A stretch of DNA of 64,000 nt, from NCBI GenBank assembly GCA_017435425.1, contig JAFSFC010000014.1, positions 53,643 through 117,642 on the forward strand. Reading direction: 5' to 3'. Below are positions 1-8,673 of this stretch, in pieces (the first letter of the stretch is position 1; every line of letters begins with the position of its first letter). The position numbers and the translations under genes were made by a program. Origin of the DNA: Ruminiclostridium sp. (GTDB lineage: Bacteria > Bacillota > Clostridia > Oscillospirales > Oscillospiraceae). The notes under the pieces were generated by a model that saw only the letters and a program-made list of their open reading frames with translations, had not been told where the DNA came from and did no database searches.

Positions 1-593
1 ACGAGTATGACCGTTCCACCTCTGAGTATGACCGTGAGAAGCTGCAGGAGCGTCTGGCTCGTCTGGCTGGCGGTGTTGCCATCATCCGTGTCGGTGCTGC
101 TACCGAGACCGAGATGAAGGAGAAGAAGCTGCGCATCGAGGACGCTCTGAACGCTACCCGTGCGGCTGTGGAAGAGGGCATCGTTGCCGGCGGCGGCACC
201 GCATATGTTAACTCCATCTCCGAGGTCGAGAAGCTCATCGACGAGGTCGAGGGCGACGAGAAGACCGGCGTGCAGATCATCTGCCGTGCTCTGACTGCTC
301 CCCTGCGCCAGATCGCTTCCAACGCTGGCCTGGATGCTTCCGTCATCCTGGAGAAGGTCAAGAACAGCGGCAAGCTGGGCTACGGCTTCGATGCTTACAA
401 GGAAGTTTACTGCGACATGATCGAGTGCGGCATCGTTGACCCTACCAAGGTCACCCGTTCCGCTCTGGAGAACGCAGCTTCCATCTCTGCTATGCTGCTG
501 ACCACCGAAGCTCTGGTTGGCGACCGCATTGCTACCCCCCAGTCCACCGGCGCAGGCATGCCTGCCGGCGACATGAGCGGTGCTATGTATTAA
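1..593 (+). CDS. groEL: Chaperonin GroEL (Hsp60), C-terminal part
   Basis: This is the last third of the cytoplasmic chaperonin subunit, which forms the double-ring folding chamber with GroES. The first full codon in frame is at base 3; the gene begins left of the window. The stretch [20 protein letters not shown] and the following [20 protein letters not shown] block are hallmark GroEL sequences of the equatorial domain. The protein ends in [11 protein letters not shown] instead of the Gly-Gly-Met repeat tail of E. coli GroEL; such tails vary among Firmicutes. A strong hairpin follows the stop. Identity is essentially certain; the start is not in the window. Confidence 0.97.
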   Translation, partial: EYDRSTSEYDREKLQERLARLAGGVAIIRVGAATETEMKEKKLRIEDALNATRAAVEEGIVAGGGTAYVNSISEVEKLIDEVEGDEKTGVQIICRALTAPLRQIASNAGLDASVILEKVKNSGKLGYGFDAYKEVYCDMIECGIVDPTKVTRSALENAASISAMLLTTEALVGDRIATPQSTGAGMPAGDMSGAMY

Positions 594-621
594 TTCTGAA
601 CAACACAGGTTGTTTTCATCA

Positions 622-653
622 ACGACGCGCCGATGATTTCGGCGCGTCGTTTC
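622..653 (+). terminator. Intrinsic terminator after groEL
   Basis: A perfect 11-bp stem (622–632 with 640–650, ACGACGCGCCG and its complement) with a 7-base loop lies 29 bases after the groEL stop. The T-tract behind it is short (TTCAT), so termination may be incomplete. Confidence 0.75.
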
Positions 654-695
654 ATACGTAGCGATATTTTTGTTCCAAATCTGAGACTTCTATGA

Positions 696-701
696 TATAA
701 T
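696..701 (+). promoter_or_regulatory. Promoter -10 of the 767–5414 gene run
   Basis: A TATAAT hexamer stands about 70 bases before the first gene of the run. No good -35 is visible at 17 bp (TTCCAA there), so the promoter may need an activator or use the weak TTGTTC further up. Confidence 0.5.
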
Positions 702-723
702 AACTTGTTAGAGAAATAAAAGA

Positions 724-739
724 CAGCTGATATCAGCTG
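724..739 (+). promoter_or_regulatory. 16-bp perfect palindrome, possible operator
   Basis: CAGCTGATATCAGCTG is a perfect palindrome lying between the -10 at 696–701 and the ribosome site at 754–760. Its position just downstream of the expected transcript start suits a repressor site. Which protein would bind is unknown. Confidence 0.4.
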
Positions 740-766
740 CATCATAACAATATAGGAGGAATGCCT

Positions 767-1429
767 GTGAAACCTCGTATTCTGATTTCCCGCTCCCCTG
801 AGAGCAGCGGCCTGTATGAAGCCGCTGTGGAGAAAGCCGGCGGCGAGCCCATTTCCCTCCACTGCCCCGACATTGAGACGGAGTTTGACGCTCTCATCCT
901 GGCCGGCGGCGGCGATGTGGATCCCCGTGTCTTTATGGAGCGCAACCTTGGTTCCTACGACATCGACTTCCCCCGTGACCAGGCAGAGATTGCTCTGGTG
1001 AACCGCTGTGTGTATGAGAACAAGCCCATCCTGGGTATCTGCCGCGGCCATCAGGTGGTGAATATCGCCCTGGGCGGCAATATCTATCAGGATATGAATG
1101 ACCGTATGCTGGAGATCCACCAGGCCCCGGAGGGGGAGCCCAAGTACCATCCTGTTCAGGCTGGCATCATGACCATGATCAGCGATCTCTATGGGGAGCA
1201 TTTTGTGGTCAACAGCAGCCACCACCAGGCAATTTATAAGATCGGCCAGGGCTTGTATCGCACGGCATGGGACGAAAACGGTGTGGTGGAAGCTATGCAG
1301 CACAGCAGCCTTCCCATCTGGACCGTCCAGTTCCACCCCGAGCAGATGACCGAGGAGAACGGCTCTGTGGACGGCCAGAAGATTTTTGACTTCTTCCTGG
1401 AGAAGTGCCGCAAGAACATGGGCATCTGA
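767..1429 (+). CDS. Gamma-glutamyl-gamma-aminobutyrate hydrolase family (peptidase C26)
   Basis: This is a class-I glutamine-amidotransferase-fold hydrolase of the PuuD/C26 group, which cleaves gamma-glutamyl amides such as gamma-glutamyl-GABA. The nucleophile elbow is GICRGHQVVN (Cys near residue 90) and the His-Glu pair sits in QFHPEQ near the C-terminus; the segment LAGGGDVDP is also typical of the group. An upstream ATG at 761 touches the AGGAGGA (754–760), so the GTG at 767, six bases behind it, is the better start (220 residues). It heads a tight run of genes ending at 5414. The physiological substrate cannot be told; no putrescine genes are adjacent. Confidence 0.85.
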   Translation: MKPRILISRSPESSGLYEAAVEKAGGEPISLHCPDIETEFDALILAGGGDVDPRVFMERNLGSYDIDFPRDQAEIALVNRCVYENKPILGICRGHQVVNIALGGNIYQDMNDRMLEIHQAPEGEPKYHPVQAGIMTMISDLYGEHFVVNSSHHQAIYKIGQGLYRTAWDENGVVEAMQHSSLPIWTVQFHPEQMTEENGSVDGQKIFDFFLEKCRKNMGI

Positions 1430-1430
1430 T

Positions 1431-1790
1431 ATGGCAGGGAACTCCGGCCTGAAGCTCCGGGAAGTCAACCTGGAGCTGGGAAAGCCTACGGTGGACCAGG
1501 CCATGAAGCGCCTGACCATGGAGGTCGCCCATAGCCGTGGGATGAACTGTGCCGTGCTGAAAATCATCCACGGCTATGGATCATCCGGAACGGGTGGAAA
1601 GATCCGCACGGCTTCCCGCCGCTATCTTTCCGAATGTAAGAAAAAGGGGGAGATCCGGGATGTGATCCCGGGAGAATCCTTTTCCATCTTTGAGGAGGCC
1701 ACCCGCCGGGCGTTTGCCCGGTGCGATGCCCTCCGCCGGGACCATGACCTGGACCGCTACAACAACGGTGTGACCTTTATCCTGCTGTGA
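1431..1790 (+). CDS. Smr/MutS C-terminal-like small protein
   Basis: This 119-residue protein starts one base after the previous stop. Residues 15–60 contain a beta strand followed by IIHGYGSSGTGGKIR, which matches the HGxGxG turn of Smr domains, known as nucleases or nucleic-acid-binding modules. The C-terminal half, with many Arg and Asp residues (ARCDALRRDHDLDRYNNG), is not a standard part of Smr. No DNA-repair partner is adjacent. The family call rests on the short turn motif and the length; the function in the cell is unknown. Confidence 0.6.
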   Translation: MAGNSGLKLREVNLELGKPTVDQAMKRLTMEVAHSRGMNCAVLKIIHGYGSSGTGGKIRTASRRYLSECKKKGEIRDVIPGESFSIFEEATRRAFARCDALRRDHDLDRYNNGVTFILL

Positions 1791-1801
1791 GGAGGGGTGC
1801 T

Positions 1802-2218
1802 ATGGACTACACGGATAAGATCAATGCCACCAACGCCAAGAATTCCTTCATGCTCCACAACGGCATCCGCCTGACGGCCATGGAGAAGGACTATGCCAAG
1901 GTGGAAGCCCATCTGACCCGAGAGAACCGAAATCTGTACAATGCCGTCCACGGGGGCATGTTCCTTACCATGGGCGACTGTGCCGCCGGCGGTGCTGCCC
2001 GGTCCAACGGCATGCGCTACGTGACAGTAAGCAGCAGCTTTGAGTTCTACCGGAACACCAAGGACGATCATCTGATCGCTGAGGGCCGGATCAAGAACCG
2101 GGGCAATACCATCTGTGTGGCGGAGGTGGAGATCCATGATGGACAGGGAAAACTCCTGTGCGGCGGGACCTTTACCCTCTACTGTGTGGGCTCTCAGGAT
2201 GACCTGTCGGAGGAATGA
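1802..2218 (+). CDS. PaaI-family hotdog thioesterase
   Basis: This 138-residue protein is a single hotdog-fold acyl-CoA thioesterase. The signature NAVHGGMFLTMGDCAAGGAA (about residues 43–62) contains the HGG and the acidic Asp used for hydrolysis in the PaaI/YbgC group. The start is the ATG at 1802 behind AGGAGGGG (1790–1797); an in-frame GTG at 1787 lacks a ribosome site. It is packed between the Smr-like gene and a radical SAM gene whose start overlaps its stop. The acyl substrate is unknown. Confidence 0.85.
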   Translation: MDYTDKINATNAKNSFMLHNGIRLTAMEKDYAKVEAHLTRENRNLYNAVHGGMFLTMGDCAAGGAARSNGMRYVTVSSSFEFYRNTKDDHLIAEGRIKNRGNTICVAEVEIHDGQGKLLCGGTFTLYCVGSQDDLSEE

Positions 2219-3120
2219 TGCATTACTACTCTCTGAACCAGGCCATGAAGGAGCGCTTTGGATGTAAAGTTTATAAGCTGGCTCTGGACGGCGGTATGAC
2301 CTGCCCCAATCGGGATGGAACCATTGGGGAACGAGGCTGCATCTTCTGCAGTGACGTGGGCTCCGGTGAGTTTGCCTCCCCGGCCTGCGGTAATATTTCC
2401 CGGCAGATCGCCCAGGCCAAAGCCCGGGTAGAAAAGAAGAACAAGGGTGGCAAATATGTCGCCTACTTTCAGAGCTTTACCAATACCTACGGCCCGCTGC
2501 CCTATCTGGAACGGATCTTTCGTGAAGCCATGGAGCCGGAGGATATCGTGGCCCTTTCCGTGGCCACCCGGCCGGACTGCCTTGGGCCGGAGGTGATTGA
2601 CCTTCTGGCCCAGTTGAACACCTGTAAGCCCGTGTGGGTGGAACTGGGGCTCCAGACCATACACCCGGCTTCTGCCCGATATATCCGACGGGGCTATGAC
2701 CTGGAGGTCTATGACTGGGCGGTTCGGGTGCTGAAAGAGGCTGACCTGGAGGTCATCACCCATGTGATCCTGGGCCTTCCGGGAGAATCCCGTGAGCAGA
2801 TGGCAGAGACCGTCCGCTATGTGGGACAGAGCGGCGTGGACGGCATTAAGCTTCAGCTCCTCCATGTGCTGGAGGGAACCGACCTGGCCCAGGACTGGCG
2901 GGAGGGGAAGGTTCCCGTCATGGAGCTGGAGGATTATGTCCGGCTCCTGGAGGACTGCCTGGCAGTTCTGCCGCCGGATATGGTCATCCATCGCCTCACC
3001 GGCGATGGCTACAAACGAGATTTGCTGGCCCCCTTGTGGACCGGAGATAAAAAACGAGTCTTAAACACCATAAATCAAACCTTTGCCCGAGACGGAGTTT
3101 GTCAGGGCAGTCAGTTATAA
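2215..3120 (+). CDS. TIGR01212-family radical SAM protein (YhcC-like)
   Basis: This radical SAM enzyme belongs to the YhcC/TIGR01212 group of unknown reaction. The cluster-binding motif is CPNRDGTIGERGCIFC (residues 22–37), with the unusually long first spacing normal for this family. The TIM-barrel strands VALSVATRPDC and VWVELGLQT and the HVILGLPGE turn follow. The gene opens with ATGATG overlapping the previous stop, so the start may be 2215 or 2218; GGAGGA is just before. At 301 residues it has the usual length. The gene lies 30 bases before the first GTPase, in the same transcript. Confidence 0.85.
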   Translation: MMHYYSLNQAMKERFGCKVYKLALDGGMTCPNRDGTIGERGCIFCSDVGSGEFASPACGNISRQIAQAKARVEKKNKGGKYVAYFQSFTNTYGPLPYLERIFREAMEPEDIVALSVATRPDCLGPEVIDLLAQLNTCKPVWVELGLQTIHPASARYIRRGYDLEVYDWAVRVLKEADLEVITHVILGLPGESREQMAETVRYVGQSGVDGIKLQLLHVLEGTDLAQDWREGKVPVMELEDYVRLLEDCLAVLPPDMVIHRLTGDGYKRDLLAPLWTGDKKRVLNTINQTFARDGVCQGSQL

Positions 3121-3150
3121 AAGCAATCACATTTTACCAGGAGGTATATC

Positions 3151-4449
3151 ATGACCAAAATTGATATCTTTTCCGGCTTCCTGGGAGCCGGTAAAACTAC
3201 CCTTATTAAGAAGCTCATTCAGGAGGCCTATAAGGGCGAGAAGCTGGTCCTGATCGAGAACGAGTTCGGTCAGATCGGCATCGACGGCGGCTTCCTGCAG
3301 GATGCCGGCGTGGAGATCACCGAGATGAACTCCGGCTGCATCTGCTGCAGCCTGGTGGGCGACTTCGGCCAGGCTCTGGAGCAGGTCCTGTTCCAGTACC
3401 AGCCCGACCGTGTCCTCATTGAGCCTTCCGGTGTGGGTAAGCTCTCCGATGTCATCGGCGCTGTTCAGGGCCTGAACAACCCCAACATCCAGCTGAACGC
3501 CTTTGTCACCGTGGCCGACGCCACCAAGTGCAAGATCTACATGAAGAACTTTGGTGAGTTCTTCAACAATCAGGTGGAGCATGCAGCTGCCATCGTCCTC
3601 AGCCGCACCGACGGCATGAGCGAGAAGAAGCTCCTGGACACTGTGAAGCTGCTGCGGGAGCACAACCCCAACGCCCCCATCATCACCACTCCCTGGGACG
3701 ACCTGGACGGCAAGACCATCCTGGAGACCATGGAGAACAAGGACACCCTGAAGGACGAGCTGGCTCGTCTGGCTGCTGAGCACGCTGCCAAGCATGCCCA
3801 CGACCATGGCCCTGACTGCACCTGTGGCTGCCACGATCACGAGCACGAGGATCACGAGCACCATCACCATCATGATCATGAGCACGAGGGTCACGAGCAC
3901 CATCACCACCATGACCATGAGCACGAGGGTCACGAGCACCATCACCACCACGATCATGAGCACGAGGGTCACGAGCACCATCACCACCACGACCATGAGC
4001 ACGAGGGTCACGAGCATCATCATCACCATGACCATGAGCACGAGGGTCACGAGCATCATCATCACCATGACCATGAGCACGGTGATCACGAGCATCACCA
4101 CCATCATGATCACGACCACGGCCCTGATTGCACCTGCGGCTGCCATGACCACGATCATGACCACCATGCCGATGAAGTGTTCATCAGCTGGGGTGCAGAG
4201 ACTCCCCGGAAGTACACCGAGGAGGAGATCACCGATGCTCTGTCCGAGCTGGGCAATGCATGGCACTATGGCATCGTTCTGCGTGCCAAGGGCATCGTTC
4301 CCTGTACCGATGGCACATGGATCCACTTCGACTATGTGCCTGGTGAGCCCAATATCCGCCGTGGTGCTGCTGGATTTACCGGCCGCCTGTGCGTCATCGG
4401 TGCCGAGCTGAAGGAGCACGAACTGGACGAACTGTTCTGCCTGAATTGA
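3151..4449 (+). CDS. COG0523 (CobW-type) GTPase with His-rich metal-binding insert
   Basis: A G3E-family GTPase of COG0523, proteins that deliver or store metal ions (Zn, Co, Ni, Fe). Walker A is GFLGAGKTT (9–17), and the conserved metal motif CICC lies at 63–66. The NKxD loop reads SRTD. Residues 229–319 are seven near-identical 13-residue units DHEHEGHEHHHHH; two copies of GPDCTCGCHDH flank the block, giving extra Cys ligands. The CobW C-terminal domain follows (about 340–432). The insert makes it longer (432 residues) than plain members. It is followed 14 bases later by a second GTPase, so the two probably act together. Which metal is handled is inference; the richness in His suggests Zn or Ni. 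Confidence 0.9.
   Translation: MTKIDIFSGFLGAGKTTLIKKLIQEAYKGEKLVLIENEFGQIGIDGGFLQDAGVEITEMNSGCICCSLVGDFGQALEQVLFQYQPDRVLIEPSGVGKLSDVIGAVQGLNNPNIQLNAFVTVADATKCKIYMKNFGEFFNNQVEHAAAIVLSRTDGMSEKKLLDTVKLLREHNPNAPIITTPWDDLDGKTILETMENKDTLKDELARLAAEHAAKHAHDHGPDCTCGCHDHEHEDHEHHHHHDHEHEGHEHHHHHDHEHEGHEHHHHHDHEHEGHEHHHHHDHEHEGHEHHHHHDHEHEGHEHHHHHDHEHGDHEHHHHHDHDHGPDCTCGCHDHDHDHHADEVFISWGAETPRKYTEEEITDALSELGNAWHYGIVLRAKGIVPCTDGTWIHFDYVPGEPNIRRGAAGFTGRLCVIGAELKEHELDELFCLN
3835..4107 (+). repeat. Seven tandem 39-bp repeats coding the His-rich block
   Basis: Seven in-frame 39-base units begin at 3835, 3874, 3913, 3952, 3991, 4030 and 4069. Five central units encode the same 13 residues; the first and last carry an Asp-for-Gly and a Gly-Asp variant. 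Third-codon differences (cat/cac, gat/gac) show the copies are not brand-new, but copy number may vary between strains. Confidence 0.95.
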
Positions 4450-4463
4450 GGAGAGATTGACCT

Positions 4464-5414
4464 ATGATGATGGAAGACATTCCTGTATATCTGTTTACCG
4501 GCTTTCTGGACGCTGGTAAGACCAAGTTCATCCAGGAGACCCTGGAGGACGAACGGTTCAACAACGGGGAAAACACCCTGCTTCTGATCTGTGAGGAGGG
4601 CGAGGAGGAGTACGATCCCTCCACCTTCTCCGGTCCCAACGTTTTTATCGAGCTGATTGATGACCAGTCCGAACTGACCCCCTCCAATCTGGAGCGGCTC
4701 CAGAGAAAGCACGCTGCTGAGCGTGTGGTCATCGAGTACAACGGTATGTGGATGCTGGACGACCTGTATCAGAATATGCCTGACTCCTGGATGGTCTATC
4801 AGGAGTTCATGTTTGCTGATTCCCAGACCTTCCTGATGTATGATGCCAATATGCGCGGCCTGGTGGTGGATAAACTCAAGAGCTGCGAGATGGTGGTCCT
4901 CAACCGTGCAGATGAGAATGTGGACAAGCTGCAGATCCATAAGATCATCCGTGCGGTGACCCGCCGGGCCAATATCGCCTACGAGGAGATCACCGGTGAG
5001 GTCTACTATGACGACACCCCCGAGGAACTTCCCTTTGATATTGAAGCGCCTGTCATTGAGATCAAGCCTGAGGACTTTGCCATTTGGTATCAGGACATTT
5101 CCGAGGAGCCCGACAAGTATAAGAACAAGACCGTCAAGATCGGCGGCCGCACCATGCTGCGGGAGAAGCTCCCCGCCGGCAGCTTTATCTTTGGCCGCCA
5201 GCTGATGACCTGCTGCGTGGATGACATCACCTTTGCCGGAATGCTGTGCACCGGCTTCGACCCCAAGAAGCTGGAGGACAACCAGTGGATCGAGTTGACT
5301 GCTAAGATCTCCATTAAGCATAACAAGGTCTATAACAAGAAGGGCCCCGTCCTGGGCGTCCTCTCTGTAGAGGCTGGTACCCCTCCTGAGCAGGAAGTGG
5401 CTACCTTCTATTGA
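4464..5414 (+). CDS. COG0523-like GTPase fused to YcgQ/TIGR03943-type C-terminal domain
   Basis: A 316-residue protein with an N-terminal G3E GTPase half: Walker A GFLDAGKTK (13–21) and NRAD as guanine-specificity loop (near 157). It lacks the CxCC metal motif of its upstream neighbour. The last third, from about residue 205, reads like the tail of YcgQ/TIGR03943 (DUF1980) proteins: DKYKNKTVKIGG followed by FIFGRQLMTCCVDD with paired cysteines. YcgQ proteins normally accompany a YcgR permease; none is present here. It is in the same run as the His-rich GTPase, from which it is 14 bases away. Role in metal trafficking is inferred. Three successive ATGs occur; 4464 has the best spacing from GAGGAGA. 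Confidence 0.8.
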   Translation: MMMEDIPVYLFTGFLDAGKTKFIQETLEDERFNNGENTLLLICEEGEEEYDPSTFSGPNVFIELIDDQSELTPSNLERLQRKHAAERVVIEYNGMWMLDDLYQNMPDSWMVYQEFMFADSQTFLMYDANMRGLVVDKLKSCEMVVLNRADENVDKLQIHKIIRAVTRRANIAYEEITGEVYYDDTPEELPFDIEAPVIEIKPEDFAIWYQDISEEPDKYKNKTVKIGGRTMLREKLPAGSFIFGRQLMTCCVDDITFAGMLCTGFDPKKLEDNQWIELTAKISIKHNKVYNKKGPVLGVLSVEAGTPPEQEVATFY

Positions 5415-5424
5415 GCGAATAAAA

Positions 5425-5459
5425 AGAATCGACCGCTTTTAAGCGGTCGATTCTTTTTT
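5425..5459 (+). terminator. Bidirectional intrinsic terminator
   Basis: A perfect 14-bp stem (5425–5438 with 5441–5454) with a T-run on one side and an A-run on the other serves both the GTPase gene and the convergent RND gene, whose stop codon overlaps the T-run. Confidence 0.9.
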
Positions 5460-8400
5460 AGTCTTCAGAAATGGATGCTGGGGATTCCTCCGGGGCTTCG
5501 ATTTCTTCCGGGGGATCAGATGCCGGGACGAAGGAGGGTTCCGGTTCAGAACGGACCATAAGGCCCAGGACGTACTCTGCGTCAGCGATCTGCTGCAGGA
5601 GCTTCTCGTTCTTGCGGTCCCGCCGCTCCTGGGAGGATCTGCCTGCCCGGGTGGACAGGTCATCCAACAGAGAATAGTAGACGGGGGTGAACAGAAGGGT
5701 GACAACAGTGGAGATCATTGTGCCGAATATCATCACCACACCAAGGGGGATCAGCAGTTCGGAGCCTTCCCCACCAAGACCAGCTGCCATGGGGATCATG
5801 GCCAGGACGGTGGTCATGGTGGTCATCAGGATCGGACGGACACGAAGAGGACAAGCAGCAATGATAGCAGCGTTCTTTTCCTGGCCTGCTGCCCGTCGGA
5901 CGTTGATATAGTCAACAAGAACGATGGACGAGTTGACCACGGTGCCCGTCAGCATAATAAGGGCCAGCAGGACCACCATGGAGACCTTCTGACCGGTGAG
6001 AGGCAGGGAGAAGAGGCCGCCGGACAAGGCCAGAGGGAGGATCAGCATGACAATGGCAGGCATCAGGAAGGATTCAAACTGAGAGGCAAGGATAAAGTAC
6101 ACCAGGCCAATGGCGACAATGAGGGCCAGGAACAGGCTGCGGAAGTTTTCCATCATGTCAGCATAGCTGCCGCCAATGGAAGCGTGATATCCTTCGGGCA
6201 TGGGATATTCATCCAGAATCTCCTGGATCTGCTTGGTGACCTCGGTTGGCTCTCCGCTGATGGTGCTGCCTGTAACATCCACCTGGCGGTTTTGGTTGGT
6301 TCGTGTGATAGACTGGGGGCTCAGCTCAACGCTCACATTTGCAACGGAGGAGAGAGGGACCGTACCGCCGGTGGGAATGGGGATGGGGGCAGAGCGGAGG
6401 GCATCCAGGCTTTCGCTGCTGGCACCGCTGCCTTTGACCACGACGTCCAGATCATTGCCGTTGATGGTGACAATGGTGGCGGTCACGCCGGTGAGTTCTG
6501 CACGCACCGCAGCACCAATGGTAGCGGCGGTCAGATTATACTGGGCGGCGGCAGAGGGGTTCACATCCACGGAGACTGCCGGGATGGTGTTCTCAACGGA
6601 GTTGGTCACGTCAATGGCATCCTCCAGTTCGGAGATCGATGCAGTCAGGTCATTGGCCACCATGGCCAGGACATCGTGCTCAGCACCGGTGATGGAGACC
6701 TTGATATCGCCGGAGGACAAGGACATGGAACTCATATCACTGACTGTGATCTCACAGCCTGCCACATCCCGCAGGGCTGTTCTCAAATCGTCTGCTACTT
6801 CTGCAGAGGAACGCTTGCGGTCCTCTTGGCCAACAAGAGTAACGGATATGGAGGCGGATTCACTCTGGTTGATGGCATACAGGTGGTCCAGCTCCGGGCA
6901 GTTTTCCTGCACGATTTCAACGATGCGGTCACTGTATTCTGTGGTCTTTTCCAGTTCGGTACCGGTGGGCATAGAGACAGAGACACTGATCATGCCCTGG
7001 TCCATGGAGGGCATGAGGACCATACCTGTGCCGACACAGCTGAGCAGGAATACAACGACAAGAACAACAGAAAGGATCACAGCTTTCTTGCGGTTGTCCA
7101 GGAAGTACTTCAATGCTGTGAGATATTTGTCAATGATCAGCTTTAGTTTTTCGTGAAATCTGGAGTTGTTCTGCTGCTCAATGAGGAGCTGCTGCAGACG
7201 GACCTTGTTTTCTTCCAGCAGGAAGTAGCACATCAGCGGCACCAGGGTCAAGGCGACCACCAGAGAGAAGACGATCAGGAAGACAACAGTCAGGGCGAAG
7301 TCTTTGAAGATCATGCCGGCCATGCCGCTGCTCAGACCAATGGGAAGGAAGACGGCGATGGTGGTCAGGGTAGAGGCGGTGATGGGCAGGACCACTTCCT
7401 TGGTGCCCAAAACGCAGCTCTCGTACCGGCTGTAGCCCTCTCCGGCATAACGGTAGATGTTTTCCAGGACCACGATGGAGTTGTCCACGACCATGCCGAT
7501 ACAGATGGCGATTGCACCCAAGCTGATCATATTCAGCGTGATGTCAAACAGGTTCAGCACCAGCATAACAGCAATCACGCAGACCGGCATGGACAGGGAA
7601 ATGGTGAGGGTAGCACCCCAGCGGCGGAGGAACAGGAATACCACCACTGCTGACAGCAGAACGCCTGCCAGGATGTTTTGGAATGCGGTGGATACGGTAT
7701 CCAGAATGTAGTCGCTGGCATCATAGGCCACAAAGAAGGACAGAGAGGGGATCTCAATCTGCAGGTCATTCAGGGCCTCGTTGACCTTCTTCATGACCTC
7801 TACTTCGTTGGCGCCGGACTGCTTGTTGATGGTGATGACCACGCTGTTTACACCGGAAACCTTGGCAGAGGAATCCTGCAGAGCGGTATCCATGTAAACG
7901 GTGGCGATCTCATTCAAACGGATGGTGCCGCCGGTGGGAAGGAAGAGGATGGTGTTGGCAACATCGTCTACGCTTTGGTATCTGCCTGTGGTGGTGACAG
8001 AGAGGACGTTGCTGCCGTTTTCCATGTCACCACCGGGATAGAGAATATTGGCAGCAGCCAGATAGCTGGAGACATCGTTGATGGTCAGGCCATATCCGGC
8101 CAGGGCTGTGGTGTTGATATCGACCGTGATCTGGCTTTTCACGCCGCCGCTGACCTGAGCGGCAGCCACACCTTCAATACGCTCCAGAGCGGGGATGACC
8201 TGCTCATCAGAGAGGGTCTGCAGACGATTCAGATCGTTGCCCTCCAGGGCGATGACGGCCAGGGGCATCATGTCGTTGATGTTGAAGTTATAGATGACGG
8301 GTTCTGAACAGCCGTCTGGGAGAGTGATGGCGTCAAATTTTTCACGGAGCTTAATGGCGGCCTCGTCCACGTCAGTGCCATCCTCGTAGGTGATCATAAC

Positions 8401-8670
8401 CATGCTGACATTTTCAGAAGAGGTGGAGTTGATCTCCTCCACGCCGGTCACGGTGGCGACACAGGACTCCAGGGGACGAGTAACCAATTCTTCCATATCG
8501 CTGGGGTTAGCGCCCACATAGGTGCACATCACGTATGCGGCAGGAAACTCCATGTTGGGCATCAGGGCCAGCTTCAGGTTGGTAAAAAAGACGATGCCGA
8601 ACACGGCAACAATGATATAAGCTAAGATCGTTGTGACCTTATGCTTAATGCAAAAGGAAGCAATATCCAT
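5458..8670 (-). CDS. RND-family multidrug efflux transporter (AcrB/SwrC type)
   Basis: A 1070-residue inner-membrane proton-driven exporter of the hydrophobe/amphiphile RND family, like SwrC/YerP of Bacillus. It has the usual duplicated architecture: a first transmembrane helix near residue 15, a large outer loop, a six-helix bundle from about 330, another outer loop and a second bundle from about 860. The proton-relay region GMVVDNSIVVLENIYRY is in helix 4; the matching second-half helix has TGTVVNSSIVLVDY. The C-terminus is an acidic, Pro-rich cytoplasmic tail. The gene is third in marR–adaptor–RND; no outer-membrane channel is present, in keeping with a single-membrane cell. Substrates are unknown. 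Confidence 0.93.
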   Translation of the reverse strand: MDIASFCIKHKVTTILAYIIVAVFGIVFFTNLKLALMPNMEFPAAYVMCTYVGANPSDMEELVTRPLESCVATVTGVEEINSTSSENVSMVMITYEDGTDVDEAAIKLREKFDAITLPDGCSEPVIYNFNINDMMPLAVIALEGNDLNRLQTLSDEQVIPALERIEGVAAAQVSGGVKSQITVDINTTALAGYGLTINDVSSYLAAANILYPGGDMENGSNVLSVTTTGRYQSVDDVANTILFLPTGGTIRLNEIATVYMDTALQDSSAKVSGVNSVVITINKQSGANEVEVMKKVNEALNDLQIEIPSLSFFVAYDASDYILDTVSTAFQNILAGVLLSAVVVFLFLRRWGATLTISLSMPVCVIAVMLVLNLFDITLNMISLGAIAICIGMVVDNSIVVLENIYRYAGEGYSRYESCVLGTKEVVLPITASTLTTIAVFLPIGLSSGMAGMIFKDFALTVVFLIVFSLVVALTLVPLMCYFLLEENKVRLQQLLIEQQNNSRFHEKLKLIIDKYLTALKYFLDNRKKAVILSVVLVVVFLLSCVGTGMVLMPSMDQGMISVSVSMPTGTELEKTTEYSDRIVEIVQENCPELDHLYAINQSESASISVTLVGQEDRKRSSAEVADDLRTALRDVAGCEITVSDMSSMSLSSGDIKVSITGAEHDVLAMVANDLTASISELEDAIDVTNSVENTIPAVSVDVNPSAAAQYNLTAATIGAAVRAELTGVTATIVTINGNDLDVVVKGSGASSESLDALRSAPIPIPTGGTVPLSSVANVSVELSPQSITRTNQNRQVDVTGSTISGEPTEVTKQIQEILDEYPMPEGYHASIGGSYADMMENFRSLFLALIVAIGLVYFILASQFESFLMPAIVMLILPLALSGGLFSLPLTGQKVSMVVLLALIMLTGTVVNSSIVLVDYINVRRAAGQEKNAAIIAACPLRVRPILMTTMTTVLAMIPMAAGLGGEGSELLIPLGVVMIFGTMISTVVTLLFTPVYYSLLDDLSTRAGRSSQERRDRKNEKLLQQIADAEYVLGLMVRSEPEPSFVPASDPPEEIEAPEESPASISED

Positions 8671-8673
8671 AGG

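Noticed and set aside
3835..4107. CRISPR array
   Set aside because: The 39-base units are contiguous, with no spacers, and are in frame in a GTPase gene.
3127..4419. 430-residue minus-strand frame with Met/Val repeats
   Set aside because: It is the mirror of the His-rich GTPase and its repeats; no ribosome site and low-complexity product.
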